Assembly (NCBI GenBank): GCA_030377865.1
Contig: JAUCGA010000016.1
Coordinates: forward strand, 1-64,000
Length of the DNA: 64,000 nt
Origin: Anaerolineales bacterium HSG25
GTDB lineage: Bacteria; Chloroflexota; Anaerolineae; 4572-78; J111
Direction: 5' to 3'
The notes beneath the pieces were generated by a model that saw nothing but the letters and a program-made list of their open reading frames with translations, was not told the origin of the DNA and made no database searches. Below are positions 1 to 8,849 of the stretch, piece by piece. Position numbers and translations under genes: made by a program. The stretch's first letter is position 1; every line of letters begins with the position of its first letter.

Positions 1-99
1 GCTAGGGGGGAAGCGGCTCCTCCCCCTAGCAGGGGGAGGCTGGGAGGGGGTAGAGACTTTGCTCAATTTGGGAGATTTTAAATTCTGGAACTACCTTAG
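1..99. repeat. Family D shell with G/C-rich hairpin core (cut by window edge)
   Basis: Right half of a family D element. It holds a CTAGCAGGGGGAGG hairpin core, then the conserved right end GGGAGATTTTAAATTCTGGAACT, followed by CCTTAG. The same core and end recur at 53.8-53.9 kb and 62.3-62.5 kb. The left end lies outside the window. Confidence 0.8.
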
Positions 100-168
100 T
101 CATTTTTCTCCTGTAATAAGTTGCGCGCCCCAAATCTAATTTTTGGCCTTGGTCTTCGGGCGTTATAT

Positions 169-270
169 ATAGATGTTCAGATAAATATTTTCAGCCATCA
201 CCTTCCCGCAAGTTCTAAACTTGCGGGAAGGTTGGCCTTGAATTGAAAACCATTATCTGAAAGACTGTAG
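169..270. repeat. Family H element with TTCCCGCAAG hairpin core
   Basis: About 102 bp with imperfect inverted ends (TATAGATGTTCAGATAA on the left, TTATCTGAAAGACTGTAG on the right) around a CTTCCCGCAAG/CTTGCGGGAAG hairpin. A near-identical copy lies at 18132-18233. It ends 1 bp beyond the stop codon of the metalloprotease gene. The hairpin could act as a 3-prime stabiliser or attenuator; that is inference. Confidence 0.8.
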
Positions 271-271
271 C

Positions 272-2761
272 CTAATTTTTAACTACCAACGGTAGATAAA
301 CTCGGTGTTCATCCAACACAGCAAACAACGAGAAATGGTCGGTTGTACTGGTCAACTCGGTATTAGTTCGGGCTACCGTAACAATCCCCTCACGGCTCCA
401 TGTTGAATCATCCCAATAATACAAAGCTGGATTGATCGCGTTGGCTGGAATTTTAACAGTGATTGTGATAGGTAGATTGAATTGAGGGACGGATGGGCTG
501 ACCGTCAACTCAAAGAATCGCTCAAGCCCAATTTTATTTTTCAATGGATGGGTGGTTGGGTTGTGAGTTTGCCAGTTAAAGGTGGCCGTCGTCTCTTGAT
601 TTGAACTAACAACCCCCACCGGGAATCGAACCGTTACCCGTTGCTCCGCATCGTTGGAGTTGAGGATTGTTTCTGTATCGGAAGAAACATTGATGGAGAT
701 TGGTTGACCGGGAGGAGGTGTGTTGGTTGGTAGGGGCGTAGCGGTTGGTTGGGGTGTCGCGGTTGGTGTGGCCGTTGGCATGGTCTCTACAACCGTTATA
801 TCGTTAGAGCTGACAGTAAAAAAGATATTATTATGACAAGCCACTTTAACCCGTCCCTTGGTCGTATTGACTGCATCATCACTTGGCACGGTGATAGTGG
901 TCAGTCCATTATTGGGGAGTTCGCTGGCTAGGTTGATGGAGAATGTTCGCCCACCATCGGTGGAGAGGAAAATATCAACCTTATCACAATTGATGGGGGA
1001 ATCATTGGTCTCAGCAATATTCCAAGCGATACTCTGCTCAGATTGTTGAGTCCATATAGGAGCGACCTCGGTGATGGTAAACGGCTCGCTCATGGTAATC
1101 ACATTGAGGGTGACACCATCGAAGCTAACTCCGCCCCGATTGTCCCGCACGGTCAGCCGAAAGTTGAGGGCGCGGTTTGTGGTCGGTAGCGACTCGCCTT
1201 TGGCCGAGCGGGGATTAAAACGGTTAGGGAAGATGCGGGTGGGGCTAGTCATAGGTATCATAGATCGGAAAATCGGCCCGCTACCGAGGTCGGTGTTGGG
1301 CAAAACCGCTTTATTAGTCCAGGCCGACCCTCGATCAAACTGTTCCCAACTGTAGGTTAAGGTGTCGCCATCGGCATCACTACCTGAACCGGTCAAGGCA
1401 AACTGAGTATTGGCCGGAATCGTCTGGTCGAAGCCCGCCGACACCGTGGGGATTTTATTGTCGGAATCGCTCTCCATGTCGCATGCATCCCCTCCATACG
1501 GGTCGTTCAGAAAATCGACCATGTCCTCAAAACTGGCCGTGTGGAAATAAGGGTCGCTATTGGGTTGTAAATCTTGGCTGTAAGTCTCATCGGTGCAAGT
1601 GCCGGTATAGCCCATAATCGTTGAACCACTGGCTGGCTCGTAGGCTTTATTGGCGGTGCGAGTGGTACAGTTCGCTACACCAACCGCGTTGTAGGTATGC
1701 TCTCCACCAAACTGGTGTCCAATTTCGTGCGATACATAATCGACATCAAACGGGTCGTTAATCGGCTCATCTTGTCCTGTTACACCTTTTGCTTTACTGC
1801 CGGTTTGACAGGCCGACCTGACCGAGGCAATACCACCTCCGCCAGTGCTAAAGACATGCCCAACATCATAGTTACTGGTGCCAATAAGTTCATCGAGCGT
1901 TTCCTGATTTTCGGACATCATTGGATAGCCGTCATCGTTGGTGTATGGATCGTTGTCGGAGTCAGTGTAGACAATTTTTTCATTATTTTCTACCAACTCA
2001 AAATCAACCGCCAACTCTCGGTTATAGATGCCGGTGACACGGTTGATGGTGGTGACAATGGCACTCATGCCGTCGCTGACCGTGCCACCATGAAACTGTG
2101 TGTACTCACCGGTGGCGGCAACAGCCAAACGATAGGTGCGCCAGACGGTTCCGTTTGAGGTGGCTCGGTTAGCTCCACGAGGCGTGCGAGGCGTATCGAC
2201 CACCGGAGCAAACTGTCGAAATGAATGGTTAGTTGCCTGATAATCGTGTCGATAATAACTAATATAATGCTCGGTATCATTTTGTCGATATGGGTCGATA
2301 TAAACCGTGCCTTGGCTCGATAAAATTAGGCCATGAAATCCCGCCGGAGTTATATCTAGTCGGATAGTTGCGGTTGGGTCTGATATACCCCAGCCATGAT
2401 AGGTTTTGATGTCGGGAAAACGCTCGGCCAACGCCGGAGCCAATAACGGCACAGCTTCCACGTAGAACTGCCCCATCGTACCATCAGGCAAAGGTAAGGT
2501 TAGGGTCAGAGACGATTGACGAGTGACCGTTCTTTTTTGAGGGGCATTACCTAACAATTCCATCAGGCTGACCCTATCAACTTGTACTAGCCGATATTGG
2601 GCAGGAACGATGAGACGTTTTTGTCCGGTACGGGCGATAGTCGTTTCGGTCACATCTATCCATAACGATGATGGTTGTGCCTGAGCTATTGGAGGTATCT
2701 GTTTTATCAGAAAAATTAGGGTAACTATACTGAGTGTTAGTCCGATGAAATACTTGTTCAT
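272..2761 (-). CDS. Secreted reprolysin-like zinc metalloprotease
   Basis: An 829-residue secreted protease. A signal peptide (about residues 1-28, hydrophobic, ending AQAQ) is followed by a pro-region and a metzincin-type catalytic domain. The zinc motif HEIGHQFGGEH is at residues 346-356, with three zinc His and the catalytic Glu347. After it come a PKD/Ig-like region with an SDADGDTLTYSW-type motif, a Thr/Pro linker (about 665-690) typical of extracellular spacers, a second beta-rich domain, and the C-terminal motif VYLPLVVKN. That terminal YLPLV motif recurs on secreted proteins of Chloroflexota and probably serves sorting or anchoring (inference). The gene ends 1 bp before the family H repeat. 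Substrate unknown; family assignment is firm from the zinc motif and architecture. Confidence 0.9.
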   Translation of the reverse strand: MNKYFIGLTLSIVTLIFLIKQIPPIAQAQPSSLWIDVTETTIARTGQKRLIVPAQYRLVQVDRVSLMELLGNAPQKRTVTRQSSLTLTLPLPDGTMGQFYVEAVPLLAPALAERFPDIKTYHGWGISDPTATIRLDITPAGFHGLILSSQGTVYIDPYRQNDTEHYISYYRHDYQATNHSFRQFAPVVDTPRTPRGANRATSNGTVWRTYRLAVAATGEYTQFHGGTVSDGMSAIVTTINRVTGIYNRELAVDFELVENNEKIVYTDSDNDPYTNDDGYPMMSENQETLDELIGTSNYDVGHVFSTGGGGIASVRSACQTGSKAKGVTGQDEPINDPFDVDYVSHEIGHQFGGEHTYNAVGVANCTTRTANKAYEPASGSTIMGYTGTCTDETYSQDLQPNSDPYFHTASFEDMVDFLNDPYGGDACDMESDSDNKIPTVSAGFDQTIPANTQFALTGSGSDADGDTLTYSWEQFDRGSAWTNKAVLPNTDLGSGPIFRSMIPMTSPTRIFPNRFNPRSAKGESLPTTNRALNFRLTVRDNRGGVSFDGVTLNVITMSEPFTITEVAPIWTQQSEQSIAWNIAETNDSPINCDKVDIFLSTDGGRTFSINLASELPNNGLTTITVPSDDAVNTTKGRVKVACHNNIFFTVSSNDITVVETMPTATPTATPQPTATPLPTNTPPPGQPISINVSSDTETILNSNDAEQRVTVRFPVGVVSSNQETTATFNWQTHNPTTHPLKNKIGLERFFELTVSPSVPQFNLPITITVKIPANAINPALYYWDDSTWSREGIVTVARTNTELTSTTDHFSLFAVLDEHRVYLPLVVKN

Positions 2762-2785
2762 GAGAGGGTCTCTTTTGGTGTGATG

Positions 2786-2888
2786 TAGGAATCAGGTCTA
2801 AATAAGTTGTGCGCTCCAGAGAGGTTCAATCTCTAAGATTGACCCTCTCTCATGATGAACTGCACAAGTTAATTAATCCCGATTCCTA
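2786..2888. repeat. Family E element with TTCAATC hairpin core
   Basis: Inverted ends TAGGAATCAGG and CCCGATTCCTA flank AAGTTGTGCGC / TGCACAAGTTAATTAA inner arms and a GGTTCAATCTCTAAGATTGA hairpin. A TA dinucleotide bounds both sides, consistent with a TA target (inference). It is followed (2889-2995) by a second palindromic stretch built on GTAGTAGGC/GCCTACTAC that also ends GATTCCTA, so the two look nested or tandem. Confidence 0.75.
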
Positions 2889-3066
2889 AGTGTCAACTTA
2901 ACGTTTGTAGTAGGCGATTTATCGCCTTCAAACGGCACTAAAGTGCCTACTACGAACTTTTAAGTTGACGGTCATAATCTCGATTCCTAGCGCGTTGATT
3001 ATAGCCCAATCTTTGTTGTTGAGGTATTTTTGCATGTGATCATTGCCCTCGACTACCAGATGGTGT

Positions 3067-3157
3067 GTAAAAGTTCAGTAAAGTAGCCCTAGAAACCCGA
3101 TTTCTTTAAGAAATCGGGTTTCTGACATCCTTTCTGGTGAGTTCACTGAATATTTAC
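3067..3157. mobile_element. Family A MITE (91 bp) with perfect 8-bp target duplication
   Basis: Ends GTAAAAGTTCAGT and ACTGAATATTTAC are inverted repeats. The centre is a palindrome of AGAAACCCGATTTCT and its complement. GATGGTGT occurs immediately before (3059-3066) and after (3158-3165) the element, a perfect 8-bp target-site duplication. There is no coding capacity. It is one of ten copies in the window. Confidence 0.92.
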
Positions 3158-3327
3158 GATGGTGTTGGATCATCACGACGATATTTGTCGGTCAAAAACC
3201 CTCCGGCACTCGCCTACCCAATGTTATTCATACATCATTCACCCATTCGCCAAGTTGTGAATTTATTACAGGTGGTTTACAATGCCTGTAATGAATGTTG
3301 TGTGCATGGTAGTATCGTGGCATGCAC

Positions 3328-3473
3328 TTAAGTAACTTTCATTTCTAAGTTGTCACTTTTATCAGCATGTCATTCCCGCATGCTTTGGGCGGGAATCTAT
3401 GTGTTGTCAGTGGATTCCCGCTAAAAACATGCGGGAATGACAATTTACAAGTTAGTTCTGAAAACTACTTAAG
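3328..3473. repeat. Family F shell with CCCGCATGC core
   Basis: Ends TTAAGTAACTTTCATTTCTA and TAGTTCTGAAAACTACTTAA are imperfect inverted repeats. The core is a TCATTCCCGCATGC hairpin also seen inside family D shells. A TTCAATC hairpin follows directly (about 3474-3505). I see no gene between 3158 and 3634. Confidence 0.75.
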
Positions 3474-3634
3474 CGTGGTTCAATCTTTAAGATTGAACCA
3501 CGCTCCGTTGGACAACCATATCAAACTTTACAATCAATGTAGATTAACGAAAGGAACGCCCCTTTGATTAGTGGTAGGTAATGAAGATGTTCAAATAACA
3601 ATCGTTCATTATATATCACTAATTACTCACGCCC

Positions 3635-6514
3635 ATGACCATTTGGGATGATTTTCATGGCCCCAACGCGGGCTACATTTTAGAACTGTACGAGCAATAT
3701 CAGCAAGACCCCGCCTCTTTAGACTCGGTCACTCGGTCTTATTTTGAACAGGCTCCCCCCCCGCCGGTTGCAAATATAGAGCCACCAGCTCCGGCTCCGG
3801 TCTTTGCCCCTGCGCCGACTCCCTCGGTGACACCAGCTTCACAAGCCAGTGCGCCTCCTCCAACCAATGGCGCACCAAGAGCAATTTTTGGACCCTCGTT
3901 AAGCGCTAGTAATGCCACAAAAATCTTCACCGTCGTCAACTATGCCCGAGCCATTCGCGACTATGGGCACTTAGGCGCACAGCTCGACCCACTCGGTACG
4001 CCACCTCCCGGCGACCCCAGCTTAGACATAGAGAACTATGGTCTAACCGAAGCGGACCTGAATAATCTGCCAGCCAGCTTGGTTGACGGGCCTCTGGCTC
4101 AACAGACCAGTACCGCCGCCCAAGCGTTGCAGGCTCTTCGAGAGGTCTATGTATCGAGTACCGGCTACGACCTTGAGCATGTCCACAACCATGCCGAAAG
4201 AAACTGGCTTCGTGACGCAATCGAAACGAGCCGTTTTACGGTCAACCATGCTCCGATTGATGAGAAACATCTCCTCAAAGAGCTAACCGAAATTGAGGGA
4301 TTTGAGCAGTTTTTGCATCGTACCTTCCCCGGCAAAACCCGCTTCTCAATTGAAGGGTTAGAGATGATGGTTCCGATTTTGAATGAAATGATCTCCGCCG
4401 CGGTAGACCTCCATATCTATGATATTTTGATTGGCATGGCCCACCGTGGACGGCTCAACGTCTTAACCCATGTCCTCAAAAAACCTTACGGGCAGATTTT
4501 GGCCGAATTTAAAGACCCGATTGACAGTACCTATGTGCGAGCCTACGAAAGTTTGGCTTGGACAGGTGATGTGAAATATCACACTGGCGCGGCGCATCGC
4601 CTCTCTAGTAAAGACCATCTGGAGCTAAAAATTTCGATTGCCCCCAACCCTAGCCACCTTGAGCATGTTAATCCGGTGGTGTTGGGCATGGCTCGAGCCG
4701 CGGCCACCCTCACCGGTCGACGTGGCCCCGCCGTTGTCGAAAATATGTCCTCAGTACCCGTTCTTATCCACGGCGATGCCGCATTCTCAGCCCAAGGGAT
4801 TGTCGCCGAAACGCTCAATCTGCACCGTCTGCCCGGCTACACCGTTGGTGGCACGCTCCATATTATCGCTAATAATCAGGTTGGATTCACCACCGATGCC
4901 GACGTGGGGCGCAGTACTACCTATGCCAGCGACCTGGCCAAAGGGTTTGAGATTCCGATTGTGCATGTCAACGCCGACGACCCCGAAGCCTGTATCGCCG
5001 TGGCGCGGTTGGCCTTTGCTTACATGGCCGAGTTCCACAAAGATTTTGTGATTGACCTAATCGGCTATCGACGCTATGGTCATAATGAAGGCGATGAGCC
5101 ACGTTTTACCCAACCGATGATGTATAACGTGGTGCAAAATCATCCCTCAGTGCGCGAAATTTGGGCCAAAAAACTGATTGAGCGAGGCCTGGTTACACCC
5201 AAAGAGGTCGAGGCCATGTTGCAAAAACAGTTGAACCACTTGCAACAAAAGTTTGAATCGTTTGAGCCAAAAAGCGAAATGCCTGAACCAGACTTAGACC
5301 CACCAGAACCGGGCACAGCTAAACGAGTCAAAACAGGCATCAAGGCCAAACGGCTCAAGGCGCTCCATGCATCGTTGCTAGAACTACCCGAAAATTTCGC
5401 CTTAAACAGCAAACTCAAACGGTTGTTCAAACGTCGGGGAGAAATGTTAGAGGATTATGATAAATCCATGATTGATTGGGGTACCGCCGAAACATTAGCC
5501 TTCGCCTCGATTCTGGCCGATGGAATCGCCATCCGGCTAACGGGTGAGGATGTCGGACGCGGTACCTTTAGCCATCGGCATGCGGTGTTGCGCGACCAAA
5601 ATAACGGTGAGTCATTCGCCCCTCTGCAATCCCTCCCCCAAGCCAGAGCCTCCTTCGAGATTTATAACAGCCCCCTGTCCGAAAACGCGGCAGTTGGTTT
5701 TGAGTATGGCTACAACATCCAAGCCCCAGACCGCTTGGTGATTTGGGAGGCGCAGTATGGTGACTTTGTCAACGGCGCGCAAGCCATTATCGACGAGTTT
5801 GTTGTCTCTGGTCACGCAAAATGGGGTCAAACCCCCTCGCTGATGATGCTATTGCCCAACGGTCATGAAGGTCAAGGCCCCGACCATTCCACCGGTCGCG
5901 TCGAGCGTTTCCTGCAATCTGCGGCAGAAATCAACATGCGGATTGTAAACTGTACTACTGCGGCTCAATATTTCCACCTGCTCCGTCGGCAAGCGACCCT
6001 GCTAATCCGTGATCCGCTCCCACTAATTGTTATGGCTCCTAAGAGCCTGCTTCGTCACCCCCTAGCTACCGCCTCGTTAAAAGATTTGGTAGAAGGAAAA
6101 TGGCAACCATTTATTGATGACGAACAAGCCAAGGCCGAGCCAGAAAAAATTACCCAAGTCGTCCTGTGTAGTGGCAAGTTTTATGTTGATTTAGTCACCA
6201 GTTCGGCTCGCGAACAACGCTCCGATGTAGCGGTTGTGCGAATCGAGCAGTTGTACCCCTTATTGGGTGACATGTTGAGTGATATTTTGAACGGTTATCC
6301 TAACCTGAAAAAAGTGATTTGGGCACAGGAAGAACCAAAAAATATGGGTGCTTGGAGTAGTTTTAAGGCTCAACTCATCCAAATTAGAAAACTGATGGGA
6401 GTCAGTTGGGAACTTGACTATATCGGGCGACCCCGTCGAGCTAGTCCTGCCGAGGGAACCGCGGCTTGGCATAAAGTGAATCAAGAAGCCCTTATTGAAC
6501 GTATATTTTCGTAA
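3635..6514 (+). CDS. sucA: 2-oxoglutarate dehydrogenase E1 component
   Basis: Thiamine-diphosphate-dependent E1 (959 residues) that decarboxylates 2-oxoglutarate and passes the succinyl group to E2 in the TCA cycle. An N-terminal E2-binding segment and a Pro/Ala-rich linker (about 45-85) are followed by the family motifs: GMAHRGRLNVL, APNPSHLEHVNP, GDAAFSAQGIVAETLN, NNQVGFTTDADV, GHNEGDEPRFTQP and LPNGHEGQGPDHSTGR. Length is typical. No clear Shine-Dalgarno sequence precedes the ATG. The TAA stop (6512-6514) is the first unit of a 20-copy heptamer array. sucB follows on the same strand after 427 bp of repeats. No E3 gene is visible here. Confidence 0.96.
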   Translation: MTIWDDFHGPNAGYILELYEQYQQDPASLDSVTRSYFEQAPPPPVANIEPPAPAPVFAPAPTPSVTPASQASAPPPTNGAPRAIFGPSLSASNATKIFTVVNYARAIRDYGHLGAQLDPLGTPPPGDPSLDIENYGLTEADLNNLPASLVDGPLAQQTSTAAQALQALREVYVSSTGYDLEHVHNHAERNWLRDAIETSRFTVNHAPIDEKHLLKELTEIEGFEQFLHRTFPGKTRFSIEGLEMMVPILNEMISAAVDLHIYDILIGMAHRGRLNVLTHVLKKPYGQILAEFKDPIDSTYVRAYESLAWTGDVKYHTGAAHRLSSKDHLELKISIAPNPSHLEHVNPVVLGMARAAATLTGRRGPAVVENMSSVPVLIHGDAAFSAQGIVAETLNLHRLPGYTVGGTLHIIANNQVGFTTDADVGRSTTYASDLAKGFEIPIVHVNADDPEACIAVARLAFAYMAEFHKDFVIDLIGYRRYGHNEGDEPRFTQPMMYNVVQNHPSVREIWAKKLIERGLVTPKEVEAMLQKQLNHLQQKFESFEPKSEMPEPDLDPPEPGTAKRVKTGIKAKRLKALHASLLELPENFALNSKLKRLFKRRGEMLEDYDKSMIDWGTAETLAFASILADGIAIRLTGEDVGRGTFSHRHAVLRDQNNGESFAPLQSLPQARASFEIYNSPLSENAAVGFEYGYNIQAPDRLVIWEAQYGDFVNGAQAIIDEFVVSGHAKWGQTPSLMMLLPNGHEGQGPDHSTGRVERFLQSAAEINMRIVNCTTAAQYFHLLRRQATLLIRDPLPLIVMAPKSLLRHPLATASLKDLVEGKWQPFIDDEQAKAEPEKITQVVLCSGKFYVDLVTSSAREQRSDVAVVRIEQLYPLLGDMLSDILNGYPNLKKVIWAQEEPKNMGAWSSFKAQLIQIRKLMGVSWELDYIGRPRRASPAEGTAAWHKVNQEALIERIFS

Positions 6515-6650
6515 TTCGTAATTCGTAATTCGTAATTCGTAATTCGTAATTCGTAATTCGTAATTCGTAATTCGTAATTCGTAATTCGTAATTCGTAATT
6601 CGTAATTCGTAATTCGTAATTCGTAATTCGTAATTCGTAATTCGTAATTC
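6511..6650. repeat. Heptamer array, 20 perfect copies of GTAATTC
   Basis: Twenty uninterrupted copies of GTAATTC (140 bp) start at the stop codon of sucA; the first TAA is the stop itself. This resembles the short tandemly repeated repetitive (heptamer) sequences known from filamentous cyanobacteria. Perfect copies suggest recent expansion and length instability (inference). Confidence 0.95.
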
Positions 6651-6660
6651 GTGGGGCGTA

Positions 6661-6794
6661 ACTTGACAATGTTAGATTACAACATGTCACACTGAGTGAA
6701 GGGAAGTGTCCCCCATGATGCTACTTTAGAGTGGATTCTTCGCAAACTACGCTCAGAATGACATGCAAGAAGGCTAATATAACATTGTCAAGGT
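6661..6794. repeat. Degenerate family J-like shell between two heptamer arrays
   Basis: ACTTGACAATGTTAGATTAC on the left is loosely mirrored by AATATAACATTGTCAAGG on the right, around CATGTCACACTGAGTG and CTCAGAATGACATGCAAG arms. A related fragment lies at 8690-8740. It is an old element and holds no coding sequence. Confidence 0.6.
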
Positions 6795-6899
6795 AACACG
6801 CAACACGCAACACGCAACACGCAACACGCAACACGCAACACGCAACACGCAACACGCAACACGCAACACGCAACACGCAATACGCAACACGCAACACGC
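6795..6899. repeat. Heptamer array, 15 copies of AACACGC
   Basis: Fifteen consecutive 7-bp units AACACGC, one with a C-to-T change (AATACGC), followed by degenerate ACGAATT units that run up to the sucB ribosome-binding site (CAAGGAT). The unit differs from the array at sucA but has the same 7-bp period. Confidence 0.93.
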
Positions 6900-6941
6900 A
6901 ACACGAATTACGAATTACGTACTACGCAAGGATAAAAACTT

Positions 6942-8273
6942 ATGACAATAGAAATTCGAGTGCCCACCTTAGCCGAATCGGTGGTTGAAGCCACGGTCGG
7001 TCAATGGTTAAAACAGGCTGGTGATACCGTATCAGCTGGAGAAGCGTTAGTCGAGTTAGAAACAGACAAGGTCAACTTAGAGGTATCTGCCGAACAAGCC
7101 GGAGTGTTGGTTACTATTTCTGCGCCTGAAGGTGCTGATGTCGTCGTGGGTGATTTGTTAGGCATGCTCGACCCCAGCGGTGATGTTGCCGCCCCGTCAG
7201 CCCCATCAACAAGTACCACCGCGCCTTCTGTGCCTACCCCGCCAGCCCCACCCGTAGCACCTGTTCCGGCGGTTGACGTTGCCTCGGCCTCTACCACCGA
7301 AGAGAAGGCAACACCTGTCGCCAAAAAAGTAGCCCAAGCACATGGCGTAGATTTGGCTCAAGTCAGCTATAGCGGCAGTCGGATTACCAAAGACGATGTA
7401 CGGAGCCATGTCACGCAACAGCAGGTCGCGCCAGTACCCGCTCCTCCCCCAATACCGACAGCGCCGCCAGCCCCCGTGCCACAGACTCCCGCACTCTCAG
7501 CCAAACCGGTCGCACCGCCCGCATCGTCGGTCAAACAACCGGCTTCCCATCCGGTGTTCGAGTTGGCCGACCGAGGCCGCGAAGAACGGGTACGGCTGTC
7601 ACGGCGACGACAGACCATCGCCAAACGGTTAGTCGAGGCCCAACAGACCGCGGCCATGCTGACCACTTTCAACGAAATCGACATGAGCGCGGTTATGGAT
7701 ATTCGGAAACGGCGCAAAGAGAATTTTGTTGATAAACATGGGGTGCGTTTAGGTTTCATGTCTTTCTTTGTGAAGGCCGTGGTCTCGGCTCTAAAAGCGT
7801 TCCCGCCGGTTAACGCCTCGATTGATGGCAGTGACGTAATCTACAAGCAATATTATGATATTGGGATTGCCGTAGGAGCCAAAGAGGGGCTGGTTGTGCC
7901 AGTATTACGAGATGCCGACCGCCGCAACTTCGCTCAAATTGAAGGCGGTATTGTCGAACTCGCAAATCGAGCCAAAGACGGGAGCCTCTCTCTGGCCGAC
8001 TTGCAGGGCGGCACCTTCACCGTGACGAATGGCGGGGTGTTTGGCTCCATGCTCAGTACCCCGATTCTGAATCCGCCCCAAGTCGGTATTTTGGGCCTAC
8101 ACAAAATCGAACAACGCCCCATCGCCCTCAACGGCGAGGTGGTGATTCGCCCCATGATGTACGTGGCTCTGAGCTACGACCATCGTATCATCGACGGACG
8201 TGAGGCGGTGCAGTTTTTGGTGCATATTAAGTCACTGATGGAAGACCCAGAAACGATGTTGTTGGAGGGGTAG
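6942..8273 (+). CDS. sucB: 2-oxoglutarate dehydrogenase E2, dihydrolipoyl succinyltransferase
   Basis: 443 residues in the canonical three-domain order. A lipoyl domain (1-77, swinging-arm Lys in [11 protein letters not shown]) is followed by a Pro/Ala/Val-rich linker. A peripheral subunit-binding domain comes next (about 122-155, [13 protein letters not shown]...RITKDDV), then a second long Pro-rich linker, then the acyltransferase core ending with the catalytic [11 protein letters not shown]. The enzyme transfers succinyl groups to CoA and forms the core of the complex with SucA. AAGGA lies about 10 bp before the ATG. Pathway partner of the upstream E1 gene. Confidence 0.96.
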   Translation: MTIEIRVPTLAESVVEATVGQWLKQAGDTVSAGEALVELETDKVNLEVSAEQAGVLVTISAPEGADVVVGDLLGMLDPSGDVAAPSAPSTSTTAPSVPTPPAPPVAPVPAVDVASASTTEEKATPVAKKVAQAHGVDLAQVSYSGSRITKDDVRSHVTQQQVAPVPAPPPIPTAPPAPVPQTPALSAKPVAPPASSVKQPASHPVFELADRGREERVRLSRRRQTIAKRLVEAQQTAAMLTTFNEIDMSAVMDIRKRRKENFVDKHGVRLGFMSFFVKAVVSALKAFPPVNASIDGSDVIYKQYYDIGIAVGAKEGLVVPVLRDADRRNFAQIEGGIVELANRAKDGSLSLADLQGGTFTVTNGGVFGSMLSTPILNPPQVGILGLHKIEQRPIALNGEVVIRPMMYVALSYDHRIIDGREAVQFLVHIKSLMEDPETMLLEG

Positions 8274-8297
8274 ATCCGATATTGAGAGAGGTTCAAT

Positions 8298-8388
8298 GTA
8301 AATATTCAGTGAACTCGCCAGAAGGAACGTCAGAAACCCGATTTCTCAAAGAAATCGGGTTTCTAGGGCGGTTTTACTGAATTTTTAC
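8298..8388. mobile_element. Family A MITE (91 bp), no target duplication seen
   Basis: GTAAATATTCAGT at the left end and ACTGAATTTTTAC at the right end, with the AGAAACCCGATTTCT palindrome inside. Flanks GGTTCAAT and ATTTCATT do not match, so the duplication has decayed or one side was rearranged. It lies 24 bp past the sucB stop and could form a strong hairpin in the mRNA 3-prime end. Confidence 0.88.
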
Positions 8389-8390
8389 AT

Positions 8391-8441
8391 TTCATTAGCC
8401 AACTGAAATTTGTTTTATTCATTGGCTGTTGGGTAGCAAAT
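8391..8441. repeat. 51-bp direct repeat, left copy, flanking the Uma2 locus
   Basis: Starts TTCATTAGCCAACTGAAA and ends CTGTTGGGTAGCAAAT. The partner at 9999-10049 is in the same orientation with 3 mismatches in 51 bp. The two copies bracket the Uma2 gene and a family D element. Confidence 0.85.
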
Positions 8442-8461
8442 CATCGATTAGCCATGTTTAG

Positions 8462-8613
8462 GCAGTTCCAACTTTTAAAATCTCCCAAACTGATTAAATT
8501 CTCTATGTCATTCCCGCATGCTTTTAGCGGGAATCCACATTCTGCATACAAATGGATGCCCGATAACAACATTCGGGCATGACATTTGGGAGGTTTATTT
8601 TCTTGGAGTTACC
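8462..8613. mobile_element. Family D element with CCCGCATGC core and TTAG duplication
   Basis: Ends GCAGTTCCAACTTTTAAAA and TTTTCTTGGAGTTACC surround two nested hairpins (CCCGCATGCTTTTAGCGGG and GCCCGATAACAACATTCGGGC). TTAG flanks it on both sides (8458-8461, 8614-8617), the 4-bp duplication seen for most family D copies. Confidence 0.85.
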
Positions 8614-8849
8614 TTAGAACGTGGATATGGTGAATTTAGCGTTTCATTCATCGTGTCCGCGTTTTTTTTGTCTTGGCTTAGACCCTACCTTGACCATGTT
8701 AGATTACAAGCATGTCATACTGATTTCATTCACAGGGCATAGTTTTGAAAAAGATTATCAGAACATCGGTAGCAGTTTGATATTTGACATTGCTTTTTTC
8801 TTGGATTATCATTTCCAATGATAAATAGTTTACGTTTGGAGGTGTACAA

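Noticed and set aside
6481-6690. Protein coded on the minus strand through the GTAATTC array (repeating RITNYEL peptide)
   Set aside because: It exists only because a 7-bp repeat stays open in three frames; no ribosome-binding site or domain.
6511-6899. CRISPR array
   Set aside because: The repeats are 7 bp and contiguous, with no spacers and no cas genes in the window.
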